Shown in pieces: positions 44,406-56,255 of a DNA stretch of 64,000 bases; position 1 is the stretch's first letter, and the number at the start of each line of letters is the position of its first letter. A program made the translations under genes and the position numbers. Under the pieces are notes generated by a model. It was not told the origin of the DNA and made no database searches. It worked only from the letters and a program-made list of their open reading frames with translations. The DNA comes from Craterostigma plantagineum. Taxonomy: Eukaryota; Streptophyta; Magnoliopsida; Lamiales; Linderniaceae. The DNA is taken from the NCBI GenBank assembly GCA_027422505.1, contig JAPQWV010000658.1:62001-126000 (forward strand). The letters run 5' to 3'.

Positions 44406-47164
44406 ATAACATAAAAAGGGATATTTCTTAAAAGAAAAAGAGGGTGAAAAGATTGAAAAGAAGAAAGACGCCGAAAAAAAGGGAGACGGACGTAGAAATG
44501 GAAGATGACGAAGAGATAAGCTCACTTTCCTCTAAATTCCTTCCCTTCTAAGTCCTAGCCAAACTAAAACCTTACACCCCTTTTGATTCCAATTGACGGT
44601 CTCTCGCTCAGGTGAAATGATTATAAAATGTCTCGATCACAGGTAAATTGACTTAAAATTGATTGTGTTGACTTGAGTGATATAAATATAAACATCCAAG
44701 TTAGAAATAATTGAGTGCAAGAGCGAACCTAGTGAGAGTTGTCGCAATGGACCAGTCTATGAACTTTGGACTTTAGTTTGACGACATGACTTGACGGCAT
44801 TTTCTTCTTTCAAATGTCTCGTAAAATTTTAGGTGTGACGATTGATCGAAGCAAAATAATCTGACCTCATACTATAATAATAGTAATATACATAAAAAAA
44901 TTATACGTATAGAAAAATAATTTTTTTTAATTTCTGATAAAATATAAAAAATAATAATAATAATAATAAATATATATATATATGAAAGAAAATTTCTCAC
45001 ATTTTGACATGAAATGTTATGTTTCGTATGAGTTGAATTGAATAAATGCGAATCTGTTTTAGTATCGCACATTCTAAATGCAATGTTAGATTGCATTGGT
45101 ACTGAATTGTTTAAATGCGATAAATTTGTCATTGCTCTTATCCTCACACAATATTAGAAGTACATGTTTTCGGAGACCATGTATATGTGCTTAATGAGTA
45201 AATTTGTGTGTTATATGCTCGCGACTTGAATTGATTTCATATGCTTGCATACTTAGTCAATTCTTGCGCATTATTTGTGGGAGCAAATATAAAAATCGTG
45301 CATTAGCTCCAAATATTCTTGACATTTTTCTCTAAGCGTTTCAGATTCCTTCAAACAAAATTACGGAGCAAGACGTCAACACTACAAGGAAAGGAGCTAG
45401 TCACAGACCAAATATTTCATCCCTAAAAGAATTGCTGATTAACTCCATTATTTCTAACGTCTTCTTTCTAAGTGGTACAGATTTTAATTTCTGCCAGGAA
45501 TCAAGATGTCACTACACGGAAAATACAGGGAGTTAATTGCGTTTATTTTAATTCTAAGGAGGGGGATTTACAATGTGATTTTATTTGAAATAGAGGTCAA
45601 TCTGAAAATTTTAGAAGTGCTTACTTTCGAGAAACTAGATAAAAGACTTAATTCACGATCATAAGTTTCTCGATCGTAAACAGTGTTGGGAACAATTTTG
45701 AACAGCCGCGATAATTTGTGATCGAAAAAAATTGAATTGAGGAGCAATTTTCGAATCAAAAGTTTCTCGAGCGCAAATAGTAGTGGGCCTGATCCATTTA
45801 ATCGCAAAACGTCCAATCGCAAACCCAACATTGATTTATAGCGAGTTAATAAAAGTTCACTTTTTGTCAGTCGAAAAACGTTTTCTCACGCAACCCTAAT
45901 GCAAAAAATTTCTCTCGCGCAAAACTTTCACAAACAGCTCAAATTCTCAAAAATCTTTCAATTTTCAACACCAAACTGCCTGTTTAAGGTAATTTTGACA
46001 TCTGCGTGTGATTTACCTTCGTTAGCATCTGCATTTGAAGTTTTTCGCATGTTTAGGCTTAGACTTTCGACTGTTCTTCAAAACTGAGAAAAACCGTAAC
46101 TATTTTATAGTGATTGAGGCTTGATTTTGAGTTTTATCTGAGTTTAATGCCTGCACTTAAGATAGTTTCGATATTCTTTGTGAATCTGGTAGAATGAATC
46201 ATCGGAAAATCTGCATCTTCGACTGAAATTTGAGGTTGGATGAAACTGGGCTTTTAAATGTTTGAAGCCATCGAAGAACTTTGTCGATCGCAAACAGTCT
46301 TAATTGAATTCCGATTTAATTGAGATACTGTTTGTATTGAATTAGTTCTCGATCGATAAAATTCTGATTTAGTCGCTAAGATAGAAGATTTTGACTGAAA
46401 AATTATTTACCATCGAGAAATCTAATTAGGATTCTTCTGAGCGAAAAACTTAAGCACTGATTAGACAATTTAGATGCAAACTTTATTGAGCATAAAACTT
46501 ACTATCACAAAATAGAATTTTCGATTTAATTTCAATTTGGTCGCAAAAATTTAGCAGCGAAAAATTAATTTTTCAACGCTTACTTTTTCGATCGTAAAAT
46601 TCGCCGCTTAGGATTTAATTGCACGAAAAATTTCTCGACGATTGACTTAGTCTTTTGTTGACTAATTTCTCGACAGAAATATATCGCAGCGAAAAATTTT
46701 ACTTACAATCGAAAATCACATACCGCTCGACAATTTTCAAATCGAAAAATTTTATTCAATCGAAGAAAATTTCTCGACAGTAAATTTACCTAAGAAACAA
46801 TTTCTCGATCGTAAATTTACACGGAATATTTCTCGATGTTAAAATTGATCGACTACAGTCTCGATTTCAACTTCAACACTTAGAAATTTTTCTCTAAGTC
46901 TTTTACACTGTAGCGAACATTAGCGAATTAAAATTTTCTCGATCAAAAAATTAAACGGAGTCATTACAATTGAAATCAATGCATAGGAAAGCAATTTGAA
47001 AACCAAATTACATTTTTTTCAAAATCAAGTATTCTATATGCATATCATACGATTTCAATTCAAAATTCATCAAACATGTCATGACTTGATACAATATTAT
47101 AGTTTGATGAAATTAGATCCATTTTCGACTATAATAAAAAATTATGAACTAATGAACTTTTATA

Positions 47165-47183
47165 TCTCCTTATTTCTTTTCAG
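47165..47183 (+). promoter_or_regulatory. Predicted splice acceptor directly before the third ORF
   Basis: A pyrimidine-rich tract TCCTTATTTCTTTTCAG abuts the ATG at 47184. This would let the ORF be read from a spliced subgenomic RNA, as retroviruses do for env. The donor is not identified. Confidence 0.5.
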
Positions 47184-50100
47184 ATGGATCGCTACCCTCG
47201 ATACAATCACATATACGACCACAATTTAAATATGAAGGACCAGGATACAAACTTCCAGCTCGATCTGAGCACCATTCGATGCCCAGACGAGATCATTGTC
47301 TCTATCCTGCGAGGCCATCCCATCTGGCACGCATTGACGGTCACCACCTCTGTACCAATGGTCTATCTCCAGCAATTCTGGGGATGTATACAAGGAGCTG
47401 TAGCGAATGGAGCAGTCTCCTTCACAACGAGAATCGGGACACGGCATATTCATATGGACAAGAACCAGTTCGGGATGATACTGGACTTTCCATACAGCGC
47501 AAATTACGACCCGCTCCCGTCGGATGCATAAATGGTCCATGACTTCATGCAAATGGGATATCAACCATAGCTCACCAAGTTAGCTCAGGTCCAGAGCAGC
47601 GGTATCCCTCACCCCTGGAAGACACTGTTCGGGATTGTGAACAAGTGTCTATCACCCAAGCATGCTGGCTTCGACAAGGGCAACGGCAATATAATGCGAA
47701 TCTTTCACGGACTCGCTTTCTCCAGAAATTACGATTTCGCGCAGCTGATCTGGAATGATCTGGCTGAACAGATTCGGCTGAAGGAGAATCGGAGATCGAA
47801 GAACGTACCCTATGCTCGATGGTTCAACGTGATCATCAGGGAGTTCATGGAGTTACACACGGAGAATATCCCTCAGCTGCCTCCCGGAGGAAACTATCAG
47901 CCACCAAGGCTAAAGTTCTTCATAATCCACGGCTCACGGACTTGGATCAACCGCCGATGCAGATTCCACTCAACCTACTCAGGCTCGCCGACCCCGCGGG
48001 AGCTGAGTATCAGAGATTCTGCCGGGGACACAATCTAACCGAGCAAATGATCAGAGGGCCCCTGGCAGATGTACATGTGAGCCCTCCCCAACCGGAACAC
48101 CAACCAAGCCCTGACGACGCGATGATAGATGTTGTCGCTCAGGAGCTTTAACAGGGGTGGGTCTCCTTTGGTCGAAGAGCCAATGCCTGACGTAGATGAC
48201 ACCCTAATAGACGTCGTGGCTACTGAGATGGCGCTTGAGGCTCCTGCACATGAATATCAAGAGGAAGTGCCCGTACATGTAGGCGTGCTCGAAGAAACCA
48301 TTGAGGAGATTTTTCAACCAGTAGCACAGCCCGAGGTCGAAATGGGACAAAGCTCTCTTCCACTAATGACGGATCAGGCATTGGAGGACGTCGATCGTGA
48401 CCCCACTCCTCACACAGCCACCCCGTCTGACACGGAGTCTAACGAGGAAATAAGCCTGATAAGGAGGACTCCCAGGAGACATAGCATTCAACTGGAGTCC
48501 CTCTTTCCGGCCGTCACCATCGCACCAGATACTATGCTGACCACATCTACAAGTGTCGCTGGCACTTCTTCGCTCAATCTTGAGCCGCAACCAAATCTCG
48601 TGGTGTCTGGTTCGCAGGCGCAACCTGAGCCTGCCATAACACCCATAGAGGCAAATCTTCAAGATTCGACTCGAGGATTGGGTGGAAGTCTCATACAGTC
48701 ACAACCTCAAGTGACTGTGAGCCAACCTGAAGTCGGTGACTTCTCAAGGGTTGATAACAGGCGACATCAGTCGTCCTGGTCCATCCAAGGAGGCATCCGC
48801 ACCCTTTGTGACGAACGAGCAGTTCCAGGCCACTCTCTCTGCCGCTGTACAATCCACGGAAGACAAAATCATGGAGAGAGTACTCCAAGCCATCGAGACA
48901 TACCGAAGAGATACCGAGAAAGCACCTGTCTCAGAAGGCCCTTCGTCACAAACCAATCCCACCTCCACAACCCACACCCACCGACCCTTTAGCCACTTCC
49001 TCCATCCTCATCAACCCATACACTTTACCGATAACCGAGCTCCACGACATATTACTCGCCCGCTTGATCGGCCTTTCCATCCGGTCGCCGCAAGAAGAAT
49101 CCCTTTATCGGCGATTGGTGGATAACCCTGAGCCACCGACTAAAACTTGCCGAGGCCAAAGCTCCCACTCACGGCACAGACATGACGATCCTGACGATCA
49201 GGACCATCATGAGGGGGAGAAGAGGCCAAGGACATCAACAGCTGGCCAAGGACAAGGCTCGGGCGCTACGCAGACAAGCGCTGGAGCTGGTGAAACCAAA
49301 ACCCAAACCCCAACCCAAACACAAACCACCCACACCATGCACCGCACCGCCACTCTACCACATATCGACCTACCAACCTTCACCCTACGGACGCCTCCGC
49401 CCACACCGCCGATCTACTCAAGCCCCTTGCTTCCGGAAGAATAAGCAAGTGCAGCAATGCTTGTGGCCCTAGCAGCTACCCAAGCTACTCCCTCAGTCGC
49501 TCCAGTCCAACCGGGCCCCTCAGGACATAGCGTCAATCCACACGAGGTCCTAGATAAATACATCTTCGAAGGACAGGATGACCCATTCCATGCCCGATGA
49601 GCATCAGAGACAACGGCTTCAGGACGTCCGACACTTCTTACAACAAGCATCCTTGGACCTCATTATCATAGAAGACGACGAACTTCTGGAAGGCGAAGAC
49701 TATCAAAGAGACATCCCAAGGCTACCAGAGTTGATCGCACAACGAACGGTGTCCCCCACCAGACAGATGCCAGGGACCGTTCGGATCGACACGCCATGGG
49801 AGAACCTCCGTATAGAGATACCTTTCCCTGAAGAAGTCAGGGAAAACATTTGGAGGTCACCGGATAAAGTCAAGAAGCCGAATGAGTTTGAGCTGAGAGG
49901 GATCTCTCACTGGGATCAGCAGAAGAGGATGACTTATCTATGGATGCTGACCCAACTAGGACCAGGCGTAAGGCTGGGGATTCCGAAGGACTGAACAGTC
50001 ACTTCATGGAACTCTCCCCGATATGCCAACTCCTCAGTGTCTACTGTGCAAAAGGAGGACTTCCATCACCTCACTACGTTATTGAGCGAGTGGACAGAAC

Positions 50101-50713
50101 CCGAGAGGAACTGAACGAGAGCGACCTATCGTACCTCCCTGCCGATGATGTATACCGCCTCTATCAGCTGTACGTGGAGAAGTACAAAGGTCCTCAACGT
50201 TTCATCAAGAAAGAAGGCCTCAAAGGGCTCTAACTGTTCATGATGCGACAAGTCAAATACTTCGCCGCGCACGACCTTCAGATGGCTCTGGAGAGCAACA
50301 TGAAGAAGGTCAACATGGCCGAACCACTCAACAAAGGACCTGAGATCATAGGGCTTCCAAGCAATCATGTGCACTTCAGCTCTGTCATCGGCATCACCTA
50401 GAACAATCCAATTGCCAAGAAGACTAGGATGATGCTGAAGACAGAGATTCATAAGTTTTGCGACGGAACGCTCAAGGTCGTCAGGAGGAACATCGAGCAG
50501 AGGTTGGAAGAAATTTATCGAGACACTATGCTGAGGATCCACCGGTTCGTGAGAGAACAGCCGCTCCTGATGGAATTGCTGGATGACATCGAGCAGCGCC
50601 TGAAGCTAAGGGAAACGGTTAGACATTATGAGCATGCACTGGCTTGCGCAGATCGTACTACGCCCGACAAGGACGAACAACGCGGAGACGCAATCAAGCA
50701 CAAAGGGGGCGAA
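47184..50713 (+). pseudogene. Element C third ORF (env position), unknown function
   Basis: ATG at 47184. About 1,150 codons in all, with stops at 47529-47531 and near 47570 and frame changes near 47925, 48150, 48730, 48985, 49440, 49995 and 50630. The N-terminal domain (about 270 residues) is rich in W, F and Y (VPMVYLQQFWGC, NKCLSPKHAGFDKGNG, RNYDFAQLIWNDLAEQ, YARWFNVII). The middle is acidic, then proline-, threonine- and glutamine-rich with low-complexity PKPKPQPK-like parts. The C-terminal domain is helical and charged (DQQKRMTYLWMLTQLG, ALESNMKKVNMAE, QPLLMELLDDIE). There is no signal peptide and no clear transmembrane span. It overlaps the polypurine tract. From memory, other asterid Copia elements carry a protein of similar layout after pol. 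The function is unknown. Confidence 0.75.
50702..50713 (+). promoter_or_regulatory. Polypurine tract of element C
   Basis: AAAGGGGGCGAA immediately precedes the 3' LTR. It lies within the end of the third ORF. One C interrupts the purines (AAAGGGGGAGAT in the other elements). Confidence 0.85.
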
Positions 50714-51062
50714 TGTAGAATACCATTTCTAATTGTGCTTGATTTTATTATTTGTTCTTGTAATTTGGGGCGTTTTGTATAGTAGTCCTTAGATTAGGAC
50801 TAGTTTGATATTTATACCAAGCTTGTTTGGTATACATACATGTAAAGAAATTGTGCTGAAAAAAAGTTTTGAAAATTGATCCCGAAAGGCTTGCAATTCA
50901 ATTTCTAGAGAGAGAAACAACACTAACTTTCTCACTCTACTCGAATTCTCTCTCTCGTTCTTCAAATGAGTTTTTCGATCGAATCTTATTGATTATCATT
51001 ATCGTCGAATTACTTTGAATTCTTGCCTAGGATCTTAGAGTTGTTAACCGTAGGACCTAACA
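50714..51062 (+). repeat. 3' LTR of element C, 349 bp
   Basis: TGTAGAATACC...GACCTAACA, partner of 38639-38984 at about 96 percent identity by eye. The inverted repeat TATACCAA (50813-50820) / TTGGTATA (50827-50834) is perfect here. Target duplication TTATC follows. Confidence 0.97.
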
Positions 51063-51854
51063 TTATCAGTCAAACAAAGTATATTAAGGACATTCTGAAA
51101 AAGTTTCATCAAGATCAGAGCAAGCCTCTCAGCACTCCCATGTCAACAAGCTGCAAGTTGGATGCCGATCCCACATGAAAATCGGTCGACATCACACTAT
51201 ACCGCAGCATAATTGGATCTCTTCTCTATCTCACTTCGAGCCGGCCAGATATCATGTTTGCCACTTGTCTTTGTGCCCGCTTCCAAGTCGATCGCAAAGA
51301 ATCCCACATGCTCGCGGTGAAGCGCATTCTTCGCTACCTTAAGGGCACATCTACCTTAGGACTATGGTATCCTACAGGTACGAATTTCAAACTTATCGGC
51401 TATACTGACGCGGATTATGCAGGTTGCGAATGGACAGGAAAAGTACCTCCGGTGGCGCTCAATTTCTAGGCGAAAAGCTAGTTTGCTGGTCATCTAAAAA
51501 GCAAAATTGCGTCTCAACTTCGACGGCCGAAGCTGAATACGTCGCAGCCACAGCAGTTGCTCCCAGATGCTATGGATGCGGACTCAGCTTCGCGACTGGG
51601 TACAATTTAAATAATATACCCATACATAGTGATAGTCAAAGTGCCATTGCGATTACGTGCAATCCTGTTCACCATTCACGCACGAAACACATAGACATTA
51701 GATATCACTTTATCAAATATCACGTAGAAAAAGGCACAATTGACATGTACTTTGTGAACACATAATATCAACTAGATGACATTTCACCAAGGCATTGGAT
51801 GAAAAACGATTCCAATTTCTTGTCGGAAAATTAGGCATGTTGAATCTCCCGTGA
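51063..51854 (+). pseudogene. pol: Copia copy H: end of reverse transcriptase and RNase H
   Basis: It resumes copy H after element C with TTATC and SQTKYIKDILKKFH. It then reads [21 protein letters not shown] and YTDADYAG, a frame change near 51425, [20 protein letters not shown] and AEAEYVAA, and the RNase H end SQSAIAITCNPVHHSRTKHI. The pol stop is at 51852-51854, equivalent to 29670-29672 of copy G. Confidence 0.92.
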
Positions 51855-52535
51855 TATGTGCATTACCTGATCTTCTGTGCTATCACATGCTCTATACTAT
51901 GTGTTTTCCATGCTCACTTGTCTTATCTTGCGTGGTAATAATAATAAAAAAAACTATACATATATCTATAATAGAGGGGAATGACGAGATCCTTTAGGAT
52001 GCTTCGGTCTAAGTCATGTAAAGTTTTTTCCGACTAGGGACTGATTCAACTGCTTAATTCTATCAGTCTAAGTCACATTCTTGTGTCTAAAGGTCTTAAG
52101 TTTGCCACAATAGACACAAAGCCACCTTTCCAATGTGAGGACTACAGCCCTCCAATTTTTCTCTCCTTGGATCTATCTCTCGAGTGAAGTCACACTTCAA
52201 TTAAATGTCTTTTCTAGTGCTCGGCTTCATACTCGCCCTTCTTTAGATCGTCAGGAAAATGATTGGGGCATCTAGGCAATTCCTCACTCGGCCTTTTCAA
52301 ATCCTTTTCCATATCATAGCCCTTAGTCATCCACTTTGGACCTTCTCCGACTTTTTTTTCTTCATTTGAAACCCATTTCAACCTTCAAACGATTCTTTCG
52401 TCAAGTGGTTGTTCAAACAAGAAAAGTAGGGGGAGAAAAGTAAAATAAAACGATAAGATGACTAAAGAAGGCAATGCTTAACGCACAAAAACAGACCAAA
52501 GGAACCTGCTTTTCAAACTACCAAAAGAAGGCATG
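51855..52535 (+). other. Copia copy H: post-pol spacer, cut by element D
   Basis: Noncoding and matching copy G from 29673 on. It includes the purine tract AGTAGGGGGAGAAAAG (52426-52441). It ends GGCATG at 52535, just where the four-unit repeat would begin. The inverted LTR of element D starts at 52536. Confidence 0.8.
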
Positions 52536-52887
52536 TGTTAGGTCCTACGATTAACAACTCTATGATCCTAGGCATGAATTCTAAGTAATTTGATGATAAT
52601 GATCGACATTGAATTTCGATCGAAAAACTCAAATGAAGAACAAGAGACAGAATTCGAGTAGAGTGACAAAGTTACTATTGTTTCTCTTTCTATAAATTGA
52701 ATTGCAAGCCTTTCGGATCAATTTTGAAAACTTTCTCTATTCAGCACAATTTGTTTACATGTATTTATGCCAAACAAAACTTGATATAAATATCAAACTA
52801 GTCCTAATCTAAGGACTACTATACAAAACGCCCCTAATTACAAAGACAACTAATAAAATCAAGCACAATTAAAACATATACTCTACA
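52536..52887 (-). repeat. 3' LTR of minus-strand Copia element D, 352 bp
   Basis: On the minus strand it starts TGTAGAGTAT and ends GGACCTAACA. It is homologous to the LTRs of element C, in inverted orientation. The adjoining GCATG (52531-52535) may be one target duplication, but the other end of D is lost. Confidence 0.93.
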
Positions 52888-55800
52888 ATCTCCCCCTTTG
52901 TGCTTGATTGCGTTTCCGCGCTGTTTGTCCTCGTCGGGCGTAGTACGATTTGCGCAAGCCCAGCGCATACTCGAAGTTTCTGAGAGTTTCCCTCAGCTCC
53001 AGGCACTCCTCAATGTCGTCTAACAACTCCATCAGGAGCGGCTGTTCTCTCACAAACCTGTGGATCCTCAGCATTGTATCTCTATTGATTTTTTCCAACC
53101 TATGCTCGATATTCCTCCTGATGAACTTGAGCGTCCCATCGCAAAACTTATGAATCTCAGTCTTCAGCATCATCCTAGTCTTCTTGGCAATTGGATTGTG
53201 GTAGGTGATGTCTAGGACTGAGCTGATGTGTACATGATTGCTTGGGAGCCCTTCGATCTCAGGTCCTTTGTTGAGTGGTTGGCCATGTTGACCTTCTTCA
53301 TGTTGCTCTCCAGAGCCATCTGAAGGTCATGCGCTGCAAAGTATTTGACTTGGCGCATCATGAACGGGTAGTGCCCTTCGAGGCCTTCTTTCTTGACGAA
53401 GCCTTGAAGACCTTTGTACTTCTCCACGTACAGCTAATAGAGGTTGTATACCTCATCGGCAGGGAGATACGGAAGGTCACTCTCTCTTAGTTCCTCTCGG
53501 GTTCTGTCCACTCGCTTAATAACATATATTGGGGTTGGAAGTCCTCCTTTGGCACAGTAGATGCTGAGAAGCTGGCAAATTATGGAGAGCCTCTTATAAT
53601 GACTCCTGACTTGTCCTTTAGTCATCCCCAGCCTTACGTCAGGTCCTAGTTGAGTCAGCATCCAGAGGTATGTCATCCTCTTCTGCTAATCCCAGTGAGA
53701 GATCCCTCTTAGCTCAAACTCGTTACGCTTTTTGATTCTGTCCGGTGACCTCCAAATATTCTCACGGACTTCTTCGAGGAAGGGTATCTCTATTCGGATA
53801 TTTTCCAAGGCGTGTCGATCCGAACGGTCCCTAACATTTGTCTTGTGGGGGAAACCGCCCGTTTCGTGATCAGCTCTGAAAGCCCTGTGGGATCTTGTTC
53901 GTGGTCTACACCTTCCTGAAGTTCATCGTATTCTATCAGCACGAGTTCCACCGAAGCTTGTTGCAAAATTTGTCGAACTTCCTTGAGTCGTTGTACTTGA
54001 TGCTCCTCGGGCATATAATGGGTCGCCCACTGTTCTTCAAAAATAAATTTGTCGAGATATTCATGTGGGTTGACCCCGTGTCCTGAAGGGCCCGGTTGTT
54101 CTGGAGCTGTTGAGGGAGTAGCTTGGGTTTGTGCTAGAGCTACGAGCATGGCAGCACTTGCTTCTTCTTTCGGAAGCAAGGGGCTTGAGTAGATCGGTGG
54201 TGTGGGCGGACGCGTCCGTAGGTTGAAGGTTGGTGGGTCGATATGGGTTAGAGTGGTGGTGCGGTGCGTGGTGTGGGTGGTTTGTGTTTGGGTTTGGGTT
54301 TGGGTTTCACTTGCTCCAGCGCTTGTTTGCGTTGCGCCCGAGCCTTGTCCTTGGCCACTTGTAGATGTCCGTGGCCTCTTCTCCCCCACATGATGGTCCT
54401 GATCGTCAGGATCATCATATCTGTGCCTTGGGCGGGAGCTTTGGCCTCGATAAGTTTCAGTCGGCTCAGGATGATCCACCAATCGCCTATAAAGAGATTC
54501 TTCGTGAGGTGACCGGATGGAGAGGCAGATCAGGCGGGCAAGTAAGATGTCGTGGAGCTCGGTGATTGGGACGGTATATGGGTTGATGATGATGGATGAA
54601 TTATGTAGAGGGTCGGTGGGTGTGGGTTGTGGAGGTGTGAGGTTGGGCTGTGACGAGGTGCCTTCGAAGACAGGTGCTTTCCCAGTGTCTCTGCTGGATG
54701 TCTCTATGGCAGCAAGAACTCTCTCCATTATTTGTCTTCAAGCGATTGAACAACAGCGGAGAGAGCGACCTAGGCTCGTTCGTCACAAATGGTGCGGATG
54801 CCTCCTTGGATGTACCATGACGACTGATGTCTCCTGTTATCAACCCTTGAGCAGACACCGGCTCCTCAGGTTGGCTCACAGTCACTTGAGGTTGTGACTG
54901 TATGAGACTTCCACCCAATCCTCGAGTCGAATCTTGAAGATTCGCGTTTATGGGTGTTATGGCAGGCTCAGGTTGCCTGCGAACCAGACACTGGTAGATT
55001 TGGTTGCGGCTCAAGATTGAGCGAAGAAGTGCCGGCAACACTCGTAGAAGTGGTCAGCATCGTGTCTGGTGCGGTAGTGACGGCCGGGAAGAGGGACTCC
55101 AACTGAATGCTAAGTCTCCTGGGAGTCCTTCTTATCAGGCTGATTTCCTCATCTGACTCCGTATCGGATGAGGTGGCTGTGTGAGGAGAGGGTTCATGCT
55201 CCATGTCCTCATGAGCCTGTTCCGTCACCAATGGAAGTGAACTTTGCCCCATTTCAGCCTCGGGCTGTGCTTCTTGTAGAGGAGCCTCCTCGATAGGCTC
55301 TTCAAGCACGCCTACATGTATGGGCACTTCCACTTGTAGTTCGTGTTCAGGAGCCTCGAGCGCCATCTCGGAAGCTACGGCGTCTATCAATGAATCATCC
55401 ACGTCGAGCATTTGCACTTCGACCAGAGGTGGCTCCTGTTCAAGCTCCTGAGCGACGTCATCAATCATCGTGTCCTCAAGGCTTTGGTGTTGTTGTGGTT
55501 GGGGAGGACTAACTCCAAAATCTGTCAGGGGCCCTCGAATCATCTCCTCGGTTAGGTGATTCTCCCGGCAGTAAGTGCGGTATACATCTCCTCTGGGTCA
55601 GCGAGACGTAGAAGGTTGAGTGGAATAGGCATTGAAGGTTGAGCTAGGTCTACCAGCCTTGGGTTGTGGAAGAACTTGAGCCTTGGTGGCTGATATTTTC
55701 CTCCCGGAGGCAGGCGAGGAATGTTCTGCTCGTGCATCTCCATATGTTGGCGGATGATGACGGAGAACCATCTCGCATACGGCACGTTTTTTGGACCATT

Positions 55801-56255
55801 TATTCTCTTTCTGTCTGATCTGCTCTGCTAGATCGTTCCAGATCAGTCGAGCAAAATTGTAATTCCGCGAGAACACGACTCCGTGAAATATCCGGAGTAT
55901 GTGGCCGTTGCCTTTGTCGAAGCCTGCGTGCTTCGGGGATAGACACTTATTTATAATCCCAAATAGTGTCTTCCATGGATGGGGAATCCCGTTGATCTGC
56001 ATCTGAGCTAGCTTGGAGAGAGGTGGACGGTACCCCATCTGGAGGAAATCATGCACCAGTTCGGCATCTGATGGGAGGGGGTCATAGTTTTGGCTGTGAG
56101 GGAGGTCGAGTAGAATTCTGAACTCATTCTTGCCCATGCATATATGCCATGTCCCTACAGCCTGGTAAAGTGGTATGCCCAGTCCAAGATGAGGCTCTTG
56201 ATCATCCCTCAAACCTGCTGGAGGTAGACCATCGGCACTGATGCCGTCACTAAGG
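52883..56255 (-). pseudogene. Element D third ORF, longer open stretches than copy C
   Basis: The same protein as in element C, minus strand, N-terminus truncated. Long frames survive: 56212-55598, 55543-54968, 54728-53790 (312 codons) and 53173-52883. It has the N-terminal domain (NKCLSPKHAGFDKGNGHILR; LIWNDLAEQI), an acidic and RRTPRRLS-containing middle, a proline/threonine-rich region with QTQTQT, and the C-terminal helical domain (KRMTYLWMLTQLG, QPLLMELLDDIEECLELRE). In this frame the last codons are basic (RKRNQAQRGR), and the stop TAG is formed by the first bases of the LTR. Sequence homology to element C breaks off near 56255. No enzyme motif was recognised. Confidence 0.8.
52888..52902 (-). 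promoter_or_regulatory. Polypurine tract of element D
   Basis: On the minus strand, CACAAAGGGGGAGAT lies next to the LTR start. Confidence 0.9.

Larger units (their letters stand above)
43437..47183 (+). other. Element C: post-pol spacer, 3.7 kb
   Basis: No supported coding frame. In order: the shared post-pol start, a purine tract AGGAGGGGGAGAAAA (43993-44007), the four-unit repeat (44116-44405), an AT-rich part with an AATAAT run (about 44950), more purine tracts (45278, 45554), and from about 45640 to 46930 a stretch dense in TTTCTCGATCG/TCGAAAA words. It ends TATTTCTTTTCAG at 47183, a strong splice-acceptor-like sequence just before the ATG of the third ORF. Confidence 0.75.
38639..51062 (+). 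mobile_element. Complete Copia element C, 12,424 bp, nested in copy H
   Basis: 5' LTR, primer-binding site, leader, gag, protease-integrase, truncated RT, spacer with tandem repeat, third ORF, polypurine tract and 3' LTR are all present in order, with a 5-bp target duplication. RT core and RNase H are missing, so it could move only with help from another element if they were already missing at insertion. It also lacks the intron-like segment of copies F and H. LTRs differ at about 13 substitutions and 3 small gaps in about 346 bp (counted by eye), so the insertion is not recent. Confidence 0.95.

Noticed and set aside
49182..49472. Proline/lysine-rich 96-codon frame (PKPKPQPK) as a separate gene
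   Set aside because: It is a frameshifted reading of the low-complexity middle of the third ORF. Element D reads this part in a different frame as one 312-codon stretch.
50714..50782. Hydrophobic stretch coded into the 3' LTR of element C as a membrane anchor of the third ORF
   Set aside because: It needs the frame that results from a one-base difference near 50640. Element D reads a basic tail and stops at the LTR edge.
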